Below, one piece after another: positions 8,613 through 18,007 of a stretch of 64,000 nt of DNA (position 1 is the first letter of the stretch; each line of letters opens with the position of its first letter). This DNA comes from Bacteroidota bacterium (lineage in GTDB: Bacteria > Bacteroidota > Bacteroidia > Chitinophagales > Chitinophagaceae), in the NCBI GenBank assembly GCA_028875875.1, contig JAGWUV010000001.1, forward strand, positions 124,001-188,000. Reading direction: 5' to 3'. The notes under the pieces were generated by a model. The model did not search any database and was not told the DNA's origin. It worked only from the letters and a program-made list of their open reading frames with translations. A program made the position numbers and the translations under genes.

Positions 8613-10634
8613 TTACCAGATATGTGTACGTTGGTCTGCCGGTTTAAACATTTTATCTCCCTCTTTAATGTGGAAGGCTTCGTACCAGGCATCAATATTG
8701 GTTATTGGTGCATTGGCACGGTGAATGCCGGGTGAATGCGGATCGGTTAATATTAATTGTGCTTCTGTTTCAGGCAGGGTGTTGTTGCGCCAAACCTGTG
8801 CCCAGCTTAAGAAAAAGCGTTGTGCCGGTGTAAAGCCATCTATCTTCTTGCCTTTCTTAAATTCTTCAGTCTTAGTAAATGCTTCATAGGCAATGCTTAA
8901 GCCGCCAAGGTCGGCAAGGTTTTCACCCAAAGTGAGCTTCCCTTTTACATGAATGGTATCTTGTACGGTAAGCGCATCATATTGTTTTACCACTTCATTG
9001 GCGCGGGCAACAAATTTATCTGCATCTTCTTTAGTCCACCAGTTTTTCAAATTACCTACCGCATCAAACTGGCGGCCCTGGTCGTCAAAACCATGGGTCA
9101 TTTCATGACCGATCACTGCGGCAATACCACCGTAGTTCACAGCATCATCCGCACCAAAATCGAAGAACGGGAATTGTAAGATACCTGCGGGGAAGGTAAT
9201 ATCATTGTTAGAAGGACTGTATTGTGCATTGATGGTGGGTGGCGTCATTCCCCATTCGCTACGGTCAACAGGCTTACCCATTTTGTTCACATTGTAATTA
9301 TAGAACCATACGCTGCAACTGCGAACATTATTAAAGAAATCATTTCTTGAAATTTCAATGCCGTCATAGGTTCTCCATTTATCAGGATAAGCAATCTTCT
9401 TTGCAAAAGCATTCAGTTTCTCCAGGGCTTTTTCTTTGGTAGCTTCACTCATCCAATCTAACCTTTTAATACGTTCTGCAAAAGTGGTCTGCATATTATT
9501 TACAAGGTTCACCATGTAGGCTTTTGCTTCAGGCTTAAAATATTTCTGAACATACAGTTGGCCTATCAGGTCACCGAGTGTTCTATCGATCAAAGCACTC
9601 ATGCGCTGCCAGCGTGGCGTAGGTTCTTTTTGTCCTGTCTGTACACGGGTAAATTCAAAATCAGCATTTACAAAAGCACTGCTCAAATAAGGTGCTGCAC
9701 TTTTAATGATGTTCCAGCGTAAATAATTTTTCCAGTCGCTCAAAGGAAGTTCAGTTAAAAGGCTGTTCACTTTTTTTAAGAACTCAGGGTTGCCCGCCAG
9801 CACACTATCTGCACCATTAATTTTTGCATCAGCCAATATGGCTGCCCAATTAATAGCAGGAGTAGTAGCAGTAAGATCTGCCACCGCGAACTTATGATAG
9901 GTTTTATTAGGGTCACGCATTTCAATGCGGCTCATCTGTGCATTGGCCAATGTGGTTTCTATTTTCATTACACTGGCAGCACTTGCTTGTGCGGTGGCAG
10001 CATCTTCACCAACCAGCGAGAACATTTTTTCGAGATGACTTTTATATGCAGTGCGGATCTTCTTACTGCGTGGGTCATCTTTTAAATAATAATCTCTATC
10101 AGGTAAACTAGTACCACCCTGGCTGATAGAAGGAATATACACCATTACATTTTTTCTATCAGGGCCAACGAATAAGCCGAACAAAGCGTTGCCCATACCG
10201 TTGGTACGCATGTAAGTGATCTCCTGTAATACTTCGGGAATGGAGCTGATATGATCAATTTTTTCAAGATCAGCTTTGATAGGCTCGTATCCTTTTGCTT
10301 CAATAGCAGCACTATCCATGCCGCTGGCATAAAAGTCACCGATGACCTGTTGTGTACGGTCGTGTGTGCCCGGAGCGGCTGCTTCTTCCAGCAAGGCTTT
10401 CAAACGTTTGGAGCTTTCTTCACGCAATACATCAAAACTGCCCCATCTTGTTTTAGAAGCAGGAATAGGATTATTCTTCAACCAATTACCATTGGCATAG
10501 AGATAAAAATTATCTCCCGGTTTTACCGAAAGATCCATGTTTTTCTTATCGATGTACTTTGTGGTTTGTGCGGCAGCACCGAGGCCGAATAGCAGGGATA
10601 CTGCCCATAATCGTAGGGGATGTTGTACTTTCAT
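8613..10634 (-). CDS. M13 family metallopeptidase (neprilysin/PepO type)
   Basis: A 673-residue secreted zinc endopeptidase. The signal peptide ends near GAAAQ. The peptidase M13 N-terminal helical domain is followed by the catalytic domain with HEMTH (near residue 510) and GENLADLGG (near 568), which provide the Zn ligands and acid. A NAQY-type substrate-binding motif lies before them. An upstream-extended reading to 10796 would overlap the divergent carboxypeptidase gene and lacks a signal; the ATG at 10634 gives MKVQHPLRLW with a clear signal peptide. It probably acts in the periplasm or outside the cell. Confidence 0.93.
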   Translation of the reverse strand: MKVQHPLRLWAVSLLFGLGAAAQTTKYIDKKNMDLSVKPGDNFYLYANGNWLKNNPIPASKTRWGSFDVLREESSKRLKALLEEAAAPGTHDRTQQVIGDFYASGMDSAAIEAKGYEPIKADLEKIDHISSIPEVLQEITYMRTNGMGNALFGLFVGPDRKNVMVYIPSISQGGTSLPDRDYYLKDDPRSKKIRTAYKSHLEKMFSLVGEDAATAQASAASVMKIETTLANAQMSRIEMRDPNKTYHKFAVADLTATTPAINWAAILADAKINGADSVLAGNPEFLKKVNSLLTELPLSDWKNYLRWNIIKSAAPYLSSAFVNADFEFTRVQTGQKEPTPRWQRMSALIDRTLGDLIGQLYVQKYFKPEAKAYMVNLVNNMQTTFAERIKRLDWMSEATKEKALEKLNAFAKKIAYPDKWRTYDGIEISRNDFFNNVRSCSVWFYNYNVNKMGKPVDRSEWGMTPPTINAQYSPSNNDITFPAGILQFPFFDFGADDAVNYGGIAAVIGHEMTHGFDDQGRQFDAVGNLKNWWTKEDADKFVARANEVVKQYDALTVQDTIHVKGKLTLGENLADLGGLSIAYEAFTKTEEFKKGKKIDGFTPAQRFFLSWAQVWRNNTLPETEAQLILTDPHSPGIHRANAPITNIDAWYEAFHIKEGDKMFKPADQRTHIW

Positions 10635-10787
10635 TCGTGTAATAGTTTTGGAGAGCTTTAAAAATAAATAAACCTTGATAATTGAACAGCTATTGTTGAT
10701 GAATGGATAAACAATCTTCTTAAACCTACCGAAATTTGAATAGGTTATCCTACATGGCAAATTTTTCAATAGTATAAAATCATATCG

Positions 10788-12095
10788 ATGAAACATACAG
10801 CTACCTGTTTTGCAATGGCACTTCTTTTTTTTGCGATGGGCATTAGTTCCTGTTCATCTCAAAAACATATTGGAAAATCGGCACAGCGTACTATTATTCG
10901 CAATGAAAAACTGGTTACTGCACATGTGGGTATTGCATTGTACGATGCTGCAGCAAAAAAGTTCATTTACAATTATAATGGCGATAAATATTTTATTCCT
11001 GCCAGTAATAACAAATTGCTTACCTGTTATGCTGCCATGAAGTACTTGGGGGATAGTTTAGTAGGATTGCGGTATGTAGATAAAGGTAATGGTGTGATAG
11101 AAGCCGAACCCGCCGGTGATCCCACTCTATTGCATCCTGCATTTGTTCATCAGCCTGTGATCGCTTTCCTGAAACAACAAAAAAAGATATTGCTTACCGA
11201 TGCCAACTGGAGAGAAAAAGCATGGGGTTATGGTTGGGCATGGGATGATTATAATGATGATTATATGGCGGAAAGAAGTGCCCTGCCTTTGTATGGTAAC
11301 TTGGTACATTTTACAAATAGCAAAACTTTGAAAGCCTTTCCTTCTTATTTTCAGGATAAGATAGAAGGTACTGATTCTTTGAAAAGGTTTCGCATCAGAA
11401 GAGAGTTGAGCAATAATCATTTTATACTACAACCGGCTGCATCAATATTCACAACAACGGATATTCCTTTTTATACAGGTGAGAAAGACCTGGCTATTCA
11501 TTTATTGAAAGAAGCTGTGAATACTGAGGTACAGCAGGTACATTTTGTTATCGACAGATGGCCGGATGTAAAGATCATCCATTCGCAGCCCACCGACTCT
11601 ATGCTGAAGATAATGATGTATGAAAGTGATAATTTTTTTGCAGAACAAAGCCTGTTGATGGTGAGTAATGAGAAGCTTACGATGATGAATGATGCGGCCA
11701 TTATAGATACTTTACTAAAAACAGATTATGCCGATTTACCTCAGAAACCTAAATGGGTGGATGGCAGTGGCTTGAGCCGTTACAACCTTGTTTCTCCGGA
11801 AGATTTTGTAAGTGTGCTGGAGAAGATGCGGAATGATTTTTCATGGAACCGCATCACTTCTATTCTTCCTTCGGGAAATGAAGGAACATTGAAAGGGTAT
11901 TATAAAAATTACGGAGGGCATATTTATGCCAAAACAGGAAGCCTCAGTAACAATATCTCTTTAAGTGGGTATATCATTACAAAGAAAAATCACCCCTATA
12001 CCTTTTCAGTAATGGTCAATAATCACCAGGCCGCCGCTTCCGATGTACGACATGCAGTAGAAGCATTTCTTACAAGTATTATTGATAGATATTAA
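10788..12095 (+). CDS. dacB: D-alanyl-D-alanine carboxypeptidase/endopeptidase (PBP4 type)
   Basis: A 435-residue class C penicillin-binding protein. The signal ends in a lipobox-like ISSC, suggesting a lipoprotein. Active-site motifs are in order: SNNK with Ser73 and Lys76, SDN at 280-282, and KTG at 382-384. PBP4-type enzymes trim or cleave peptide crosslinks in peptidoglycan. The gene is divergent from the M13 peptidase with about 150 bases between starts. Confidence 0.92.
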   Translation: MKHTATCFAMALLFFAMGISSCSSQKHIGKSAQRTIIRNEKLVTAHVGIALYDAAAKKFIYNYNGDKYFIPASNNKLLTCYAAMKYLGDSLVGLRYVDKGNGVIEAEPAGDPTLLHPAFVHQPVIAFLKQQKKILLTDANWREKAWGYGWAWDDYNDDYMAERSALPLYGNLVHFTNSKTLKAFPSYFQDKIEGTDSLKRFRIRRELSNNHFILQPAASIFTTTDIPFYTGEKDLAIHLLKEAVNTEVQQVHFVIDRWPDVKIIHSQPTDSMLKIMMYESDNFFAEQSLLMVSNEKLTMMNDAAIIDTLLKTDYADLPQKPKWVDGSGLSRYNLVSPEDFVSVLEKMRNDFSWNRITSILPSGNEGTLKGYYKNYGGHIYAKTGSLSNNISLSGYIITKKNHPYTFSVMVNNHQAAASDVRHAVEAFLTSIIDRY

Positions 12096-12189
12096 TGCAT
12101 TAAATGATGAGTGATGAATGTAAACTGTCAACTAGAGGAGGGGGAATCTTAGTTTTTCCTTTTCACTTTTGCTTGATGAGAAACTGCAA

Positions 12190-12245
12190 CTATTTCTCTG
12201 TATCTCTGCGGTTAATACGCAATTCGCTTAATCCGTGAATCTTAA
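12190..12245. repeat. Degenerate intergenic repeat, copy A
   Basis: The tract carries ctctgcggttaat followed by attcgcttaatccgtgaat. A related arrangement (ccgcagttaat ... taattcgtgaa) occurs at 12797-12870 on the other side of the DUF4258 gene. This style of intergenic sequence looks like a dispersed Bacteroidota repeat, but only two imperfect copies are in the window. Confidence 0.35.
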
Positions 12246-12652
12246 TGATTATCTCCCGGGCAGTGGCATTCCCATTCGTGGTCAAGATCAATACAAGTGA
12301 CCACGGTAACCTTATCCTCACAAGGAGCGAAGATGATGCGTAAGTGTGTATCTTTTGCATAGCCTTCTACGGCGTATTTCTGGTGACAAGCATCTCCGTT
12401 CAGTTCGCTTTTTCTGTAGTTAATTTGCCCATTCTCCAATATGCTTTTTATTTCACTTTCATCAATATGACGGCAATCCATCCTGCACTTCGCATGTTTT
12501 GAATAATGAATGAAATGAGGATGACGGTTGAGACCATCGGCTGCTGCTTCAGTTGCAGAAGCTGTGCTTGCCAATATAGCCTTATTGCCTTGCGAAGGAT
12601 GATTGCAGGCAATAAATGCTGAAAGAAATATGAAATAAAATAGTTGCTTCAT
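12242..12652 (-). CDS. DUF4258 lipoprotein
   Basis: A 136-residue protein. The start at 12652 gives a signal with lipobox FIAC (Cys16); upstream in-frame codons lack this. A DUF4258 domain (about 45-125) shows the SKHAKCRMDCRHI pattern. The extra cysteines (including CHCPGDNH at the end) suggest disulfides or metal binding. The function of this family is unknown. The gene stands alone between two intergenic repeats. Confidence 0.75.
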   Translation of the reverse strand: MKQLFYFIFLSAFIACNHPSQGNKAILASTASATEAAADGLNRHPHFIHYSKHAKCRMDCRHIDESEIKSILENGQINYRKSELNGDACHQKYAVEGYAKDTHLRIIFAPCEDKVTVVTCIDLDHEWECHCPGDNH

Positions 12653-12796
12653 CTTTATAGTTATTATTACACAGGTTTTACGAATTACAAGAATGATAAA
12701 AAACATAAAGATTACTAAGAAGGGATAAGGGCTACAAGAGTGAGAAAGTAGAATGCAAAGGCATAACTTTTTAACTATGCAACTCAATCAATAATA

Positions 12797-12870
12797 CTTC
12801 TGCATCTCAACGCCTCCGCAGTTAATCCACAATCAGTATAATTCGAATAATTAGCCTAATTCGTGAAAAT
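12797..12870. repeat. Degenerate intergenic repeat, copy B
   Basis: The tract has the same order of words as 12190-12245 (ctccgcagttaat, then taattcgtgaa), with an extra stretch between. It lies between mutL and the DUF4258 gene. Confidence 0.3.
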
Positions 12871-12877
12871 CGTATAT

Positions 12878-14731
12878 CTATTTCCCAAACATCCTGTCTA
12901 AATAATCTTCTTTAAACTCCAGGTAAGTGGGGCTTCCACCTACCGTTACATTGGGTGTATTACATTGGAATAGTTCTTCGAGCAAAACCTGCATTTCTTT
13001 ATGCGTTAAAGATTGCCCTGCTTTGATGGCCTGCTGCCGTGCCATACAACGCACCAGTTTTTCACGTTTGCTAAACTTCACATCACTACTAAAATGTTTT
13101 ACCTGCTCGATCAGTAATTCAATGGAATGTTTTTCATTGCCCTGTAACACATCGGCGGGTGTACCCTGAATCACGAAAGTGTTGTTGCCGAAAGGTTCAA
13201 TGGTATAGCCAATGGCAGCGAGATCGGTGAGCATATCATTCAGTAAAGCCGCATCAGCTGCAGGTAGTTCTACAGTTACGGGGAACAGGCTCTTTTGCGC
13301 AGGCATTTGTTTGCTATGCGCCGCCATGCTGTAACGTTCATATAAAATACGTTCATGTGCCAGTTGCTGGTGCACCAGTACAAAACCATTTTGTACAGAA
13401 GCGATGATATAAGTATTGTGTAATTGAATAAAAGAAGAGTTTTCAAAACGGCTTTCAGTTGGTGCAATAGTTCTTTGCTCATAGCTGAACTGCGTATGTT
13501 GCTCTGAGTTGCTAAGCGTGCTAATATCTTCAGGAAGTTTTGTTTCTGTGAAAAATGCTTTCCAGTGCTTTAATTCACTTTTGCCGGAAGATTCAATCAC
13601 ATGAGCCTGGTGTTTTTGAGTAAAAGTTTTATAAAGGTTGGAAGAAGAAGCAGTTTGTTGTTTTTCTTCTGTAAAAGGTTTATTCACTGCTTCCAGGTTC
13701 TGTATCTCAGCGTTCAGGGTGAAATCGAGTGAAGGCGCTACGCTGAATTGTGCCAGTGCATGTTTTACGGCAGCTTGCACAAATGCATACATGATCTTCT
13801 CATCTTCAAACTTGATCTCCTGTTTGGTAGGATGCACATTGATATCCACCTGCGAAGGGTCTACATCAATAAACAATACATAGCTCGGAAAACTGTCTTT
13901 AGCGATCAGGCTTTCGAAAGCAGAATTGACCGCATGGTTGAGGTAGGCGTTTTTGATAAAACGACTGTTAACGAAGAAGTACTGATCGCCACGTGTTTTC
14001 CTAGCCGTTTCAGGCTTGCCTACAAAACCGTAGATGTTCATATAATCCGTTTCCTCTTTCACAGTTACCATCTTAGCATTGTAACTGCTACCAAGTATTT
14101 GTATGATGCGTTGTTTGTGATTACCCGCTTCGAGATGAAATACCTGCTGGCCGTTACTGGTAAGTGAGAAGAAAATATTGGGAAAAGCCATGGCTACCCT
14201 GATAAACTCATCTACAATATGCCGCATTTCCGCAGCATTGCTTTTTAAAAAATTACGGCGGGCAGGCACATTAAAGAACAGGTTTTTCATGCTGATGCTG
14301 GTACCGGTAGCGGAAGCACAAGGCTCTTGGTTTATTACGGCGCTGTTCTCTATTTCAATATAAGTGCCTAGTTCATCTTCTGGCCTGCGGGTTCTCATTT
14401 CTACCTGGGCAACGGCGGCAATGCTGGCGAGGGCCTCACCGCGAAAGCCCATGGTTTTAATATGAAAGAGGTCTTCAATCGCACGTATTTTACTGGTGGC
14501 GTGGCGTTCAAATGCCATCCGGGCATCGGTTTCGCTCATTCCTTTTCCATTATCTATTACTTGAATAAGGCTTTTACCTGCATCAGCAACGATTAGTTTA
14601 ATTTCGGTAGCACCTGCATCTACGGCATTTTCCAGCAATTCCTTAACGGCACTGCCTGGCCGCTGTATCACTTCACCTGCAGCGATCTGGTTGGCAATAT
14701 TATCGGGCAACAACAATATACTATCTGGCAC
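12878..14731 (-). CDS. mutL: DNA mismatch repair protein MutL
   Basis: A 617-residue MutL. The N-terminal GHKL ATPase has AAGEVIQRP, Glu in KELLENA, DNGKGM and GFRGEAL, and is followed by the transducer domain (ID/NVHPTKQEIKF). A linker of about 340-430 precedes the C-terminal dimerisation domain. The endonuclease motif DQHA-x2-E-x4-E reads HQQL at 454-457 with Glu460 and Glu465 kept. The key Asp and His are therefore absent and nicking activity may be lost. The terminal Cys/His metal motif is also not recognisable (CNTPNVTVGGSPT). Confidence 0.95.
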   Translation of the reverse strand: MPDSILLLPDNIANQIAAGEVIQRPGSAVKELLENAVDAGATEIKLIVADAGKSLIQVIDNGKGMSETDARMAFERHATSKIRAIEDLFHIKTMGFRGEALASIAAVAQVEMRTRRPEDELGTYIEIENSAVINQEPCASATGTSISMKNLFFNVPARRNFLKSNAAEMRHIVDEFIRVAMAFPNIFFSLTSNGQQVFHLEAGNHKQRIIQILGSSYNAKMVTVKEETDYMNIYGFVGKPETARKTRGDQYFFVNSRFIKNAYLNHAVNSAFESLIAKDSFPSYVLFIDVDPSQVDINVHPTKQEIKFEDEKIMYAFVQAAVKHALAQFSVAPSLDFTLNAEIQNLEAVNKPFTEEKQQTASSSNLYKTFTQKHQAHVIESSGKSELKHWKAFFTETKLPEDISTLSNSEQHTQFSYEQRTIAPTESRFENSSFIQLHNTYIIASVQNGFVLVHQQLAHERILYERYSMAAHSKQMPAQKSLFPVTVELPAADAALLNDMLTDLAAIGYTIEPFGNNTFVIQGTPADVLQGNEKHSIELLIEQVKHFSSDVKFSKREKLVRCMARQQAIKAGQSLTHKEMQVLLEELFQCNTPNVTVGGSPTYLEFKEDYLDRMFGK

Positions 14732-14928
14732 AATTACAATTTTATTGAAGCGGTAAAAATAAAACTATTCATTTGGTTATGAAGGCAGAGGGGGATAATT
14801 CGCCTAAAAATTGGGAATTAATAATGTGTGGTGAGAAACAAGGCCTATCATGTACTACATTTTCATTTTACAGGAAGTTTTTCAGGTTGGTTTTTTTTGT
14901 TGAAAATAATTTTGATCATCCTCTCTAT

Positions 14929-14970
14929 GAAAAAAGAGAAAACAATGGCATTATTGTTTTCTCTTTTTTC
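14929..14970. terminator. Long perfect stem-loop terminator
   Basis: An 18-bp perfect inverted repeat (14929-14946 and 14953-14970) with loop ggcatt, whose arms are A-rich then T-rich. It lies just past the aldo/keto reductase stop on the minus strand and upstream of mutL. Confidence 0.85.
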
Positions 14971-14992
14971 AATAGTAATCTTACCGGAAGTA

Positions 14993-15982
14993 TCAAAACC
15001 CGCTTTCCCTTATCAAAACATTGATCTTTTCTATTTCTTCTTTACTCAGTTGTACATGGATGGCTTTGGCATTTTGCACTGCCTGTTCTGCATTGCGGGC
15101 ACCTACAAGAGCAATAGTGATGGCCGGTTGTTCAATTGTCCAGCGGATTACTAGCTGGGATAGTGTGGCCTGTTTACTGTGTGCAATGGGTTTCAGCTTT
15201 TCAAGCAATAGGTTTGCTTTGGTAATACTTTCATCAGTATAAAAGCGGTTACCTTCACGTGTATCGCCTTCATTGAACTGATGGCCTGGTTTTATTTTTC
15301 CGGTGAGCAAACCTCGCTGCAAGGGACTATAAGCAATAACAGATTTTTTATTTTCAAGGCAATAAGGCACAACTTCTTTTTCAATATCGCGTAGTACCAT
15401 ACTATATGGCACCTGGTTGCTGGCCAGCGATATGGTTTTCTTCGCTTCTTTCATTTGGTCAGCTGTATAATTACATACGCCTGCTGCTCTTATTTTTCCT
15501 TGCTGCTGTAGTAATTGCAGGGCCTCCATGGTTTCGCTGATAGGCGTAGAGCCGTCGGGCCAGTGTATTTGGAAGAGGTCTATGTAATCAGTTTTTAAAC
15601 GGCGCAGGCAATCTTCGCATTCTTTGATCACACTTTTTTTTGATGCAAGCTTGTACATATCAAAAGGCCTGCCTTCATTGTCTTTACTGGCGAAGAAGAA
15701 TTCGCCCTGCTGGATATCCCAACGCAAACCAAATTTGGTGAAGAGCTGCACTTTATCACGGGGAATTCCCTGCAAAGCTTCCGCAACAATTTCTTCGCTC
15801 AATCCTTGTCCGTATGCCGGCGCTGTATCTATACTTGTTACGCCTTCATCATACGCTGCCCTGATGGCTTTAACGGCATCATTACGGTCGGCACCACCCC
15901 ACATCCAACCGCCAATAGCCCAGGCCCCGAAAGTAATAGCAGAACATTCTATGTCTGTAGTTCCTAATTTTCTGTATTCCAT
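14993..15982 (-). CDS. Aldo/keto reductase
   Basis: A 329-residue NADPH-dependent TIM-barrel oxidoreductase. The catalytic tetrad is visible: Asp and Tyr in SIDTAPAYGQG, Lys in LFTKFGL, His in IHWPD. Family members of this size reduce sugars, aldehydes or related carbonyls; the substrate cannot be assigned. It is transcribed toward mutL and follows lutC at about 50 bases, so it could be cotranscribed with lut. Confidence 0.92.
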   Translation of the reverse strand: MEYRKLGTTDIECSAITFGAWAIGGWMWGGADRNDAVKAIRAAYDEGVTSIDTAPAYGQGLSEEIVAEALQGIPRDKVQLFTKFGLRWDIQQGEFFFASKDNEGRPFDMYKLASKKSVIKECEDCLRRLKTDYIDLFQIHWPDGSTPISETMEALQLLQQQGKIRAAGVCNYTADQMKEAKKTISLASNQVPYSMVLRDIEKEVVPYCLENKKSVIAYSPLQRGLLTGKIKPGHQFNEGDTREGNRFYTDESITKANLLLEKLKPIAHSKQATLSQLVIRWTIEQPAITIALVGARNAEQAVQNAKAIHVQLSKEEIEKINVLIRESGF

Positions 15983-16035
15983 TTTTTGCGTGATTTATGA
16001 ATCCGCAATTTAAATGAACTTATCCTTACCTGTAC

Positions 16036-16626
16036 TTAATGTACAATGTAAACCCGCAGGCTCAGTGGGCCGTGAGCGCCAATTACCAATGATTGTTCTA
16101 TATCTGCCGTTTTAGATGGGCCGGAAATAAATACGCCATAGCCTTCTTCATTCACTTGAATCTTGCGGTAGGCCTGATGCATATTACTTACAATATCTTT
16201 TGCTTCTATCACTAATACCAAATGCTGACAAATAAAAGGCAATAAGCGGTTGGGCAAGTTTTTATCGTTTAACCAGATGGCACCGTTTTCGGCAATGCCA
16301 ATGGGTCCCTTTATTAATGCATAATCTAATGAAGCCAGCGCAGCGGCAGATTGGTTAATCGTATCAGCACCATCATTCACAATGCCATCCACGCCATCTA
16401 TCACTGTAACAATTTTATATTGTTGTTTCAATTCACTGACGTATTGTATCACCTCATCCCATCCATCTACTTCTTTCACCTCAGTACTCAGGTTTTTCAG
16501 TATAGCTGTGAATTTTACGATAGGATTTTCTTCCGTTACATCCAGCAGTGCCGGGATTTCCTGCAAAGGGATCAACGCAGGTTTATTGTTTTTAACGGCC
16601 TGTAATATTTTATCTCTTGTGCTCAT
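16036..16626 (-). CDS. lutC: LutC, lactate utilization protein (LUD domain)
   Basis: A 196-residue LUD-domain protein, third gene of the lut operon for L-lactate oxidation to pyruvate. The ATG at 16626 (MSTRDKIL) begins 2 bases past the lutB stop; a start at 16653 would overlap lutB and adds an unconserved stretch. Conserved glycine-rich segments around ENGAIWLND and the C-terminal GAHGPLSLRVYIV are present. Confidence 0.9.
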   Translation of the reverse strand: MSTRDKILQAVKNNKPALIPLQEIPALLDVTEENPIVKFTAILKNLSTEVKEVDGWDEVIQYVSELKQQYKIVTVIDGVDGIVNDGADTINQSAAALASLDYALIKGPIGIAENGAIWLNDKNLPNRLLPFICQHLVLVIEAKDIVSNMHQAYRKIQVNEEGYGVFISGPSKTADIEQSLVIGAHGPLSLRVYIVH

Positions 16627-16628
16627 GG

Positions 16629-18002
16629 TTATTGTTTGTTCTGTTGATACCATTCCCTGAAACTCTGTTTAGGAGGTGCAGGCATTTCCCTGTTTTTATA
16701 CCAGGGATTGAGGGACTTATTATTGAAAAGCCAGGGCATCCATCGCATAACTTTTCTTCCCATACCTCCTGCCATACGATAGATGCGTGGATGTGACAGT
16801 ACAAAGGCCATTCCTTTCATCATTATATTTTTCCCTGAACCGCCGTAGCCTTCTTTCATCAGTACCTGCCGCCATTTCCAGAGCTGGTCGTGAATATCAA
16901 TTTTCACCGGGCATACATTAGAACAAGAACCGCATAATGTAGAAGCAAAAGGAAGATCTGCATTCTTACGCATATCGATATTTGGCGCAAGAATAGAACC
17001 AATAGGTCCTGCCACGGCATTGTGATAGCTGTGGCCACCGCTTCTGCGGTATACGGGGCAGGTATTGAAACAGGCCCCACAGCGAATACACTTTAAAGAA
17101 TTACGAAAATCGGCCCGGCCCAATTGCCTGGAGCGGCCGTTATCTACAATTACAATATGCATTTCAGCGCCTTTGCGTGGCTTATGAAAGTGGCTGGAAT
17201 AAGTGGTAATCGGTTGGCCGGTAGCACTACGGGCCAGCAGGCGGAGGAATACGCCCAGGTGCTCTGCCTTAGGAATCATTTTCTCCATTCCCATACAGGC
17301 AATATGTACCCTTGCTGCATGAACACCCATATCGGCATTGCCTTCGTTTGTACAAACTACTATGCCACCTGTTTCCGCGATAGCAAAGTTTACACCTGTT
17401 ATCGCCACATCAGAGGCGATGAATTTATCTCTCAGGTGCAAGCGGGCCGCATGTGTGAGGTAGGATGGATCTATATTATCTTTTTCCGTTCCTAAATGCT
17501 CATGAAAAGTATCGCTTACATCCTGTTTTTTCAGGTGAATCGCCGGTAATACAATATGGCTGGGTAACTCGTGGCGAAACTGCACAATCCTTTCTCCCAG
17601 ATCGGTATCTACCACATCTATGCCTTGCTGTATGAGGTATTCGTTGAGATGGCATTCTTCCGTAAGCATTGATTTGCTCTTCACAATCTTATCAATTCCC
17701 GCTTTTTTTATGATGCTGTGCACTATGGCATTGTGTTCCGCAGCATCGGCTGCCCAATGCACCTGTACACCATTGGCCAGTGCATTCTGTTCAAACTGCG
17801 TAAGGTAATCGTGCAGGTTGGAAAGTGTATGCTCTTTAATGTGCGATGCCGTAGCTCTCAGTCCTTCCCATGCTTCGATAGTATGAGCGGCACGGTCTCT
17901 TTTGGTTCTTACAAACCAAAGAGTATCATCATGCCAGTCTGTACGCGGCTCATTTGCAATAAATTGGGCTGCCTTTTCGGAGTGTGTAGTGGTTCCTTGC
18001 AT
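16629..18002 (-). CDS. lutB: LutB, lactate utilization iron-sulfur protein
   Basis: A 457-residue protein with an N-terminal LUD domain (about 60-300) and a ferredoxin-like part holding two 4Fe-4S motifs, CIRCGACFNTCP near 307 and CGSCSNVCP near 357. LutB passes electrons in the LutABC lactate dehydrogenase. It lies between lutA (5-base gap) and lutC (2-base gap). Confidence 0.94.
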   Translation of the reverse strand: MQGTTTHSEKAAQFIANEPRTDWHDDTLWFVRTKRDRAAHTIEAWEGLRATASHIKEHTLSNLHDYLTQFEQNALANGVQVHWAADAAEHNAIVHSIIKKAGIDKIVKSKSMLTEECHLNEYLIQQGIDVVDTDLGERIVQFRHELPSHIVLPAIHLKKQDVSDTFHEHLGTEKDNIDPSYLTHAARLHLRDKFIASDVAITGVNFAIAETGGIVVCTNEGNADMGVHAARVHIACMGMEKMIPKAEHLGVFLRLLARSATGQPITTYSSHFHKPRKGAEMHIVIVDNGRSRQLGRADFRNSLKCIRCGACFNTCPVYRRSGGHSYHNAVAGPIGSILAPNIDMRKNADLPFASTLCGSCSNVCPVKIDIHDQLWKWRQVLMKEGYGGSGKNIMMKGMAFVLSHPRIYRMAGGMGRKVMRWMPWLFNNKSLNPWYKNREMPAPPKQSFREWYQQNKQ

Positions 18003-18007
18003 GATGA

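Noticed and set aside
10635-10796. N-terminal extension of the M13 peptidase
   Set aside because: It lacks conservation and would hide the signal peptide and overlap the divergent gene.
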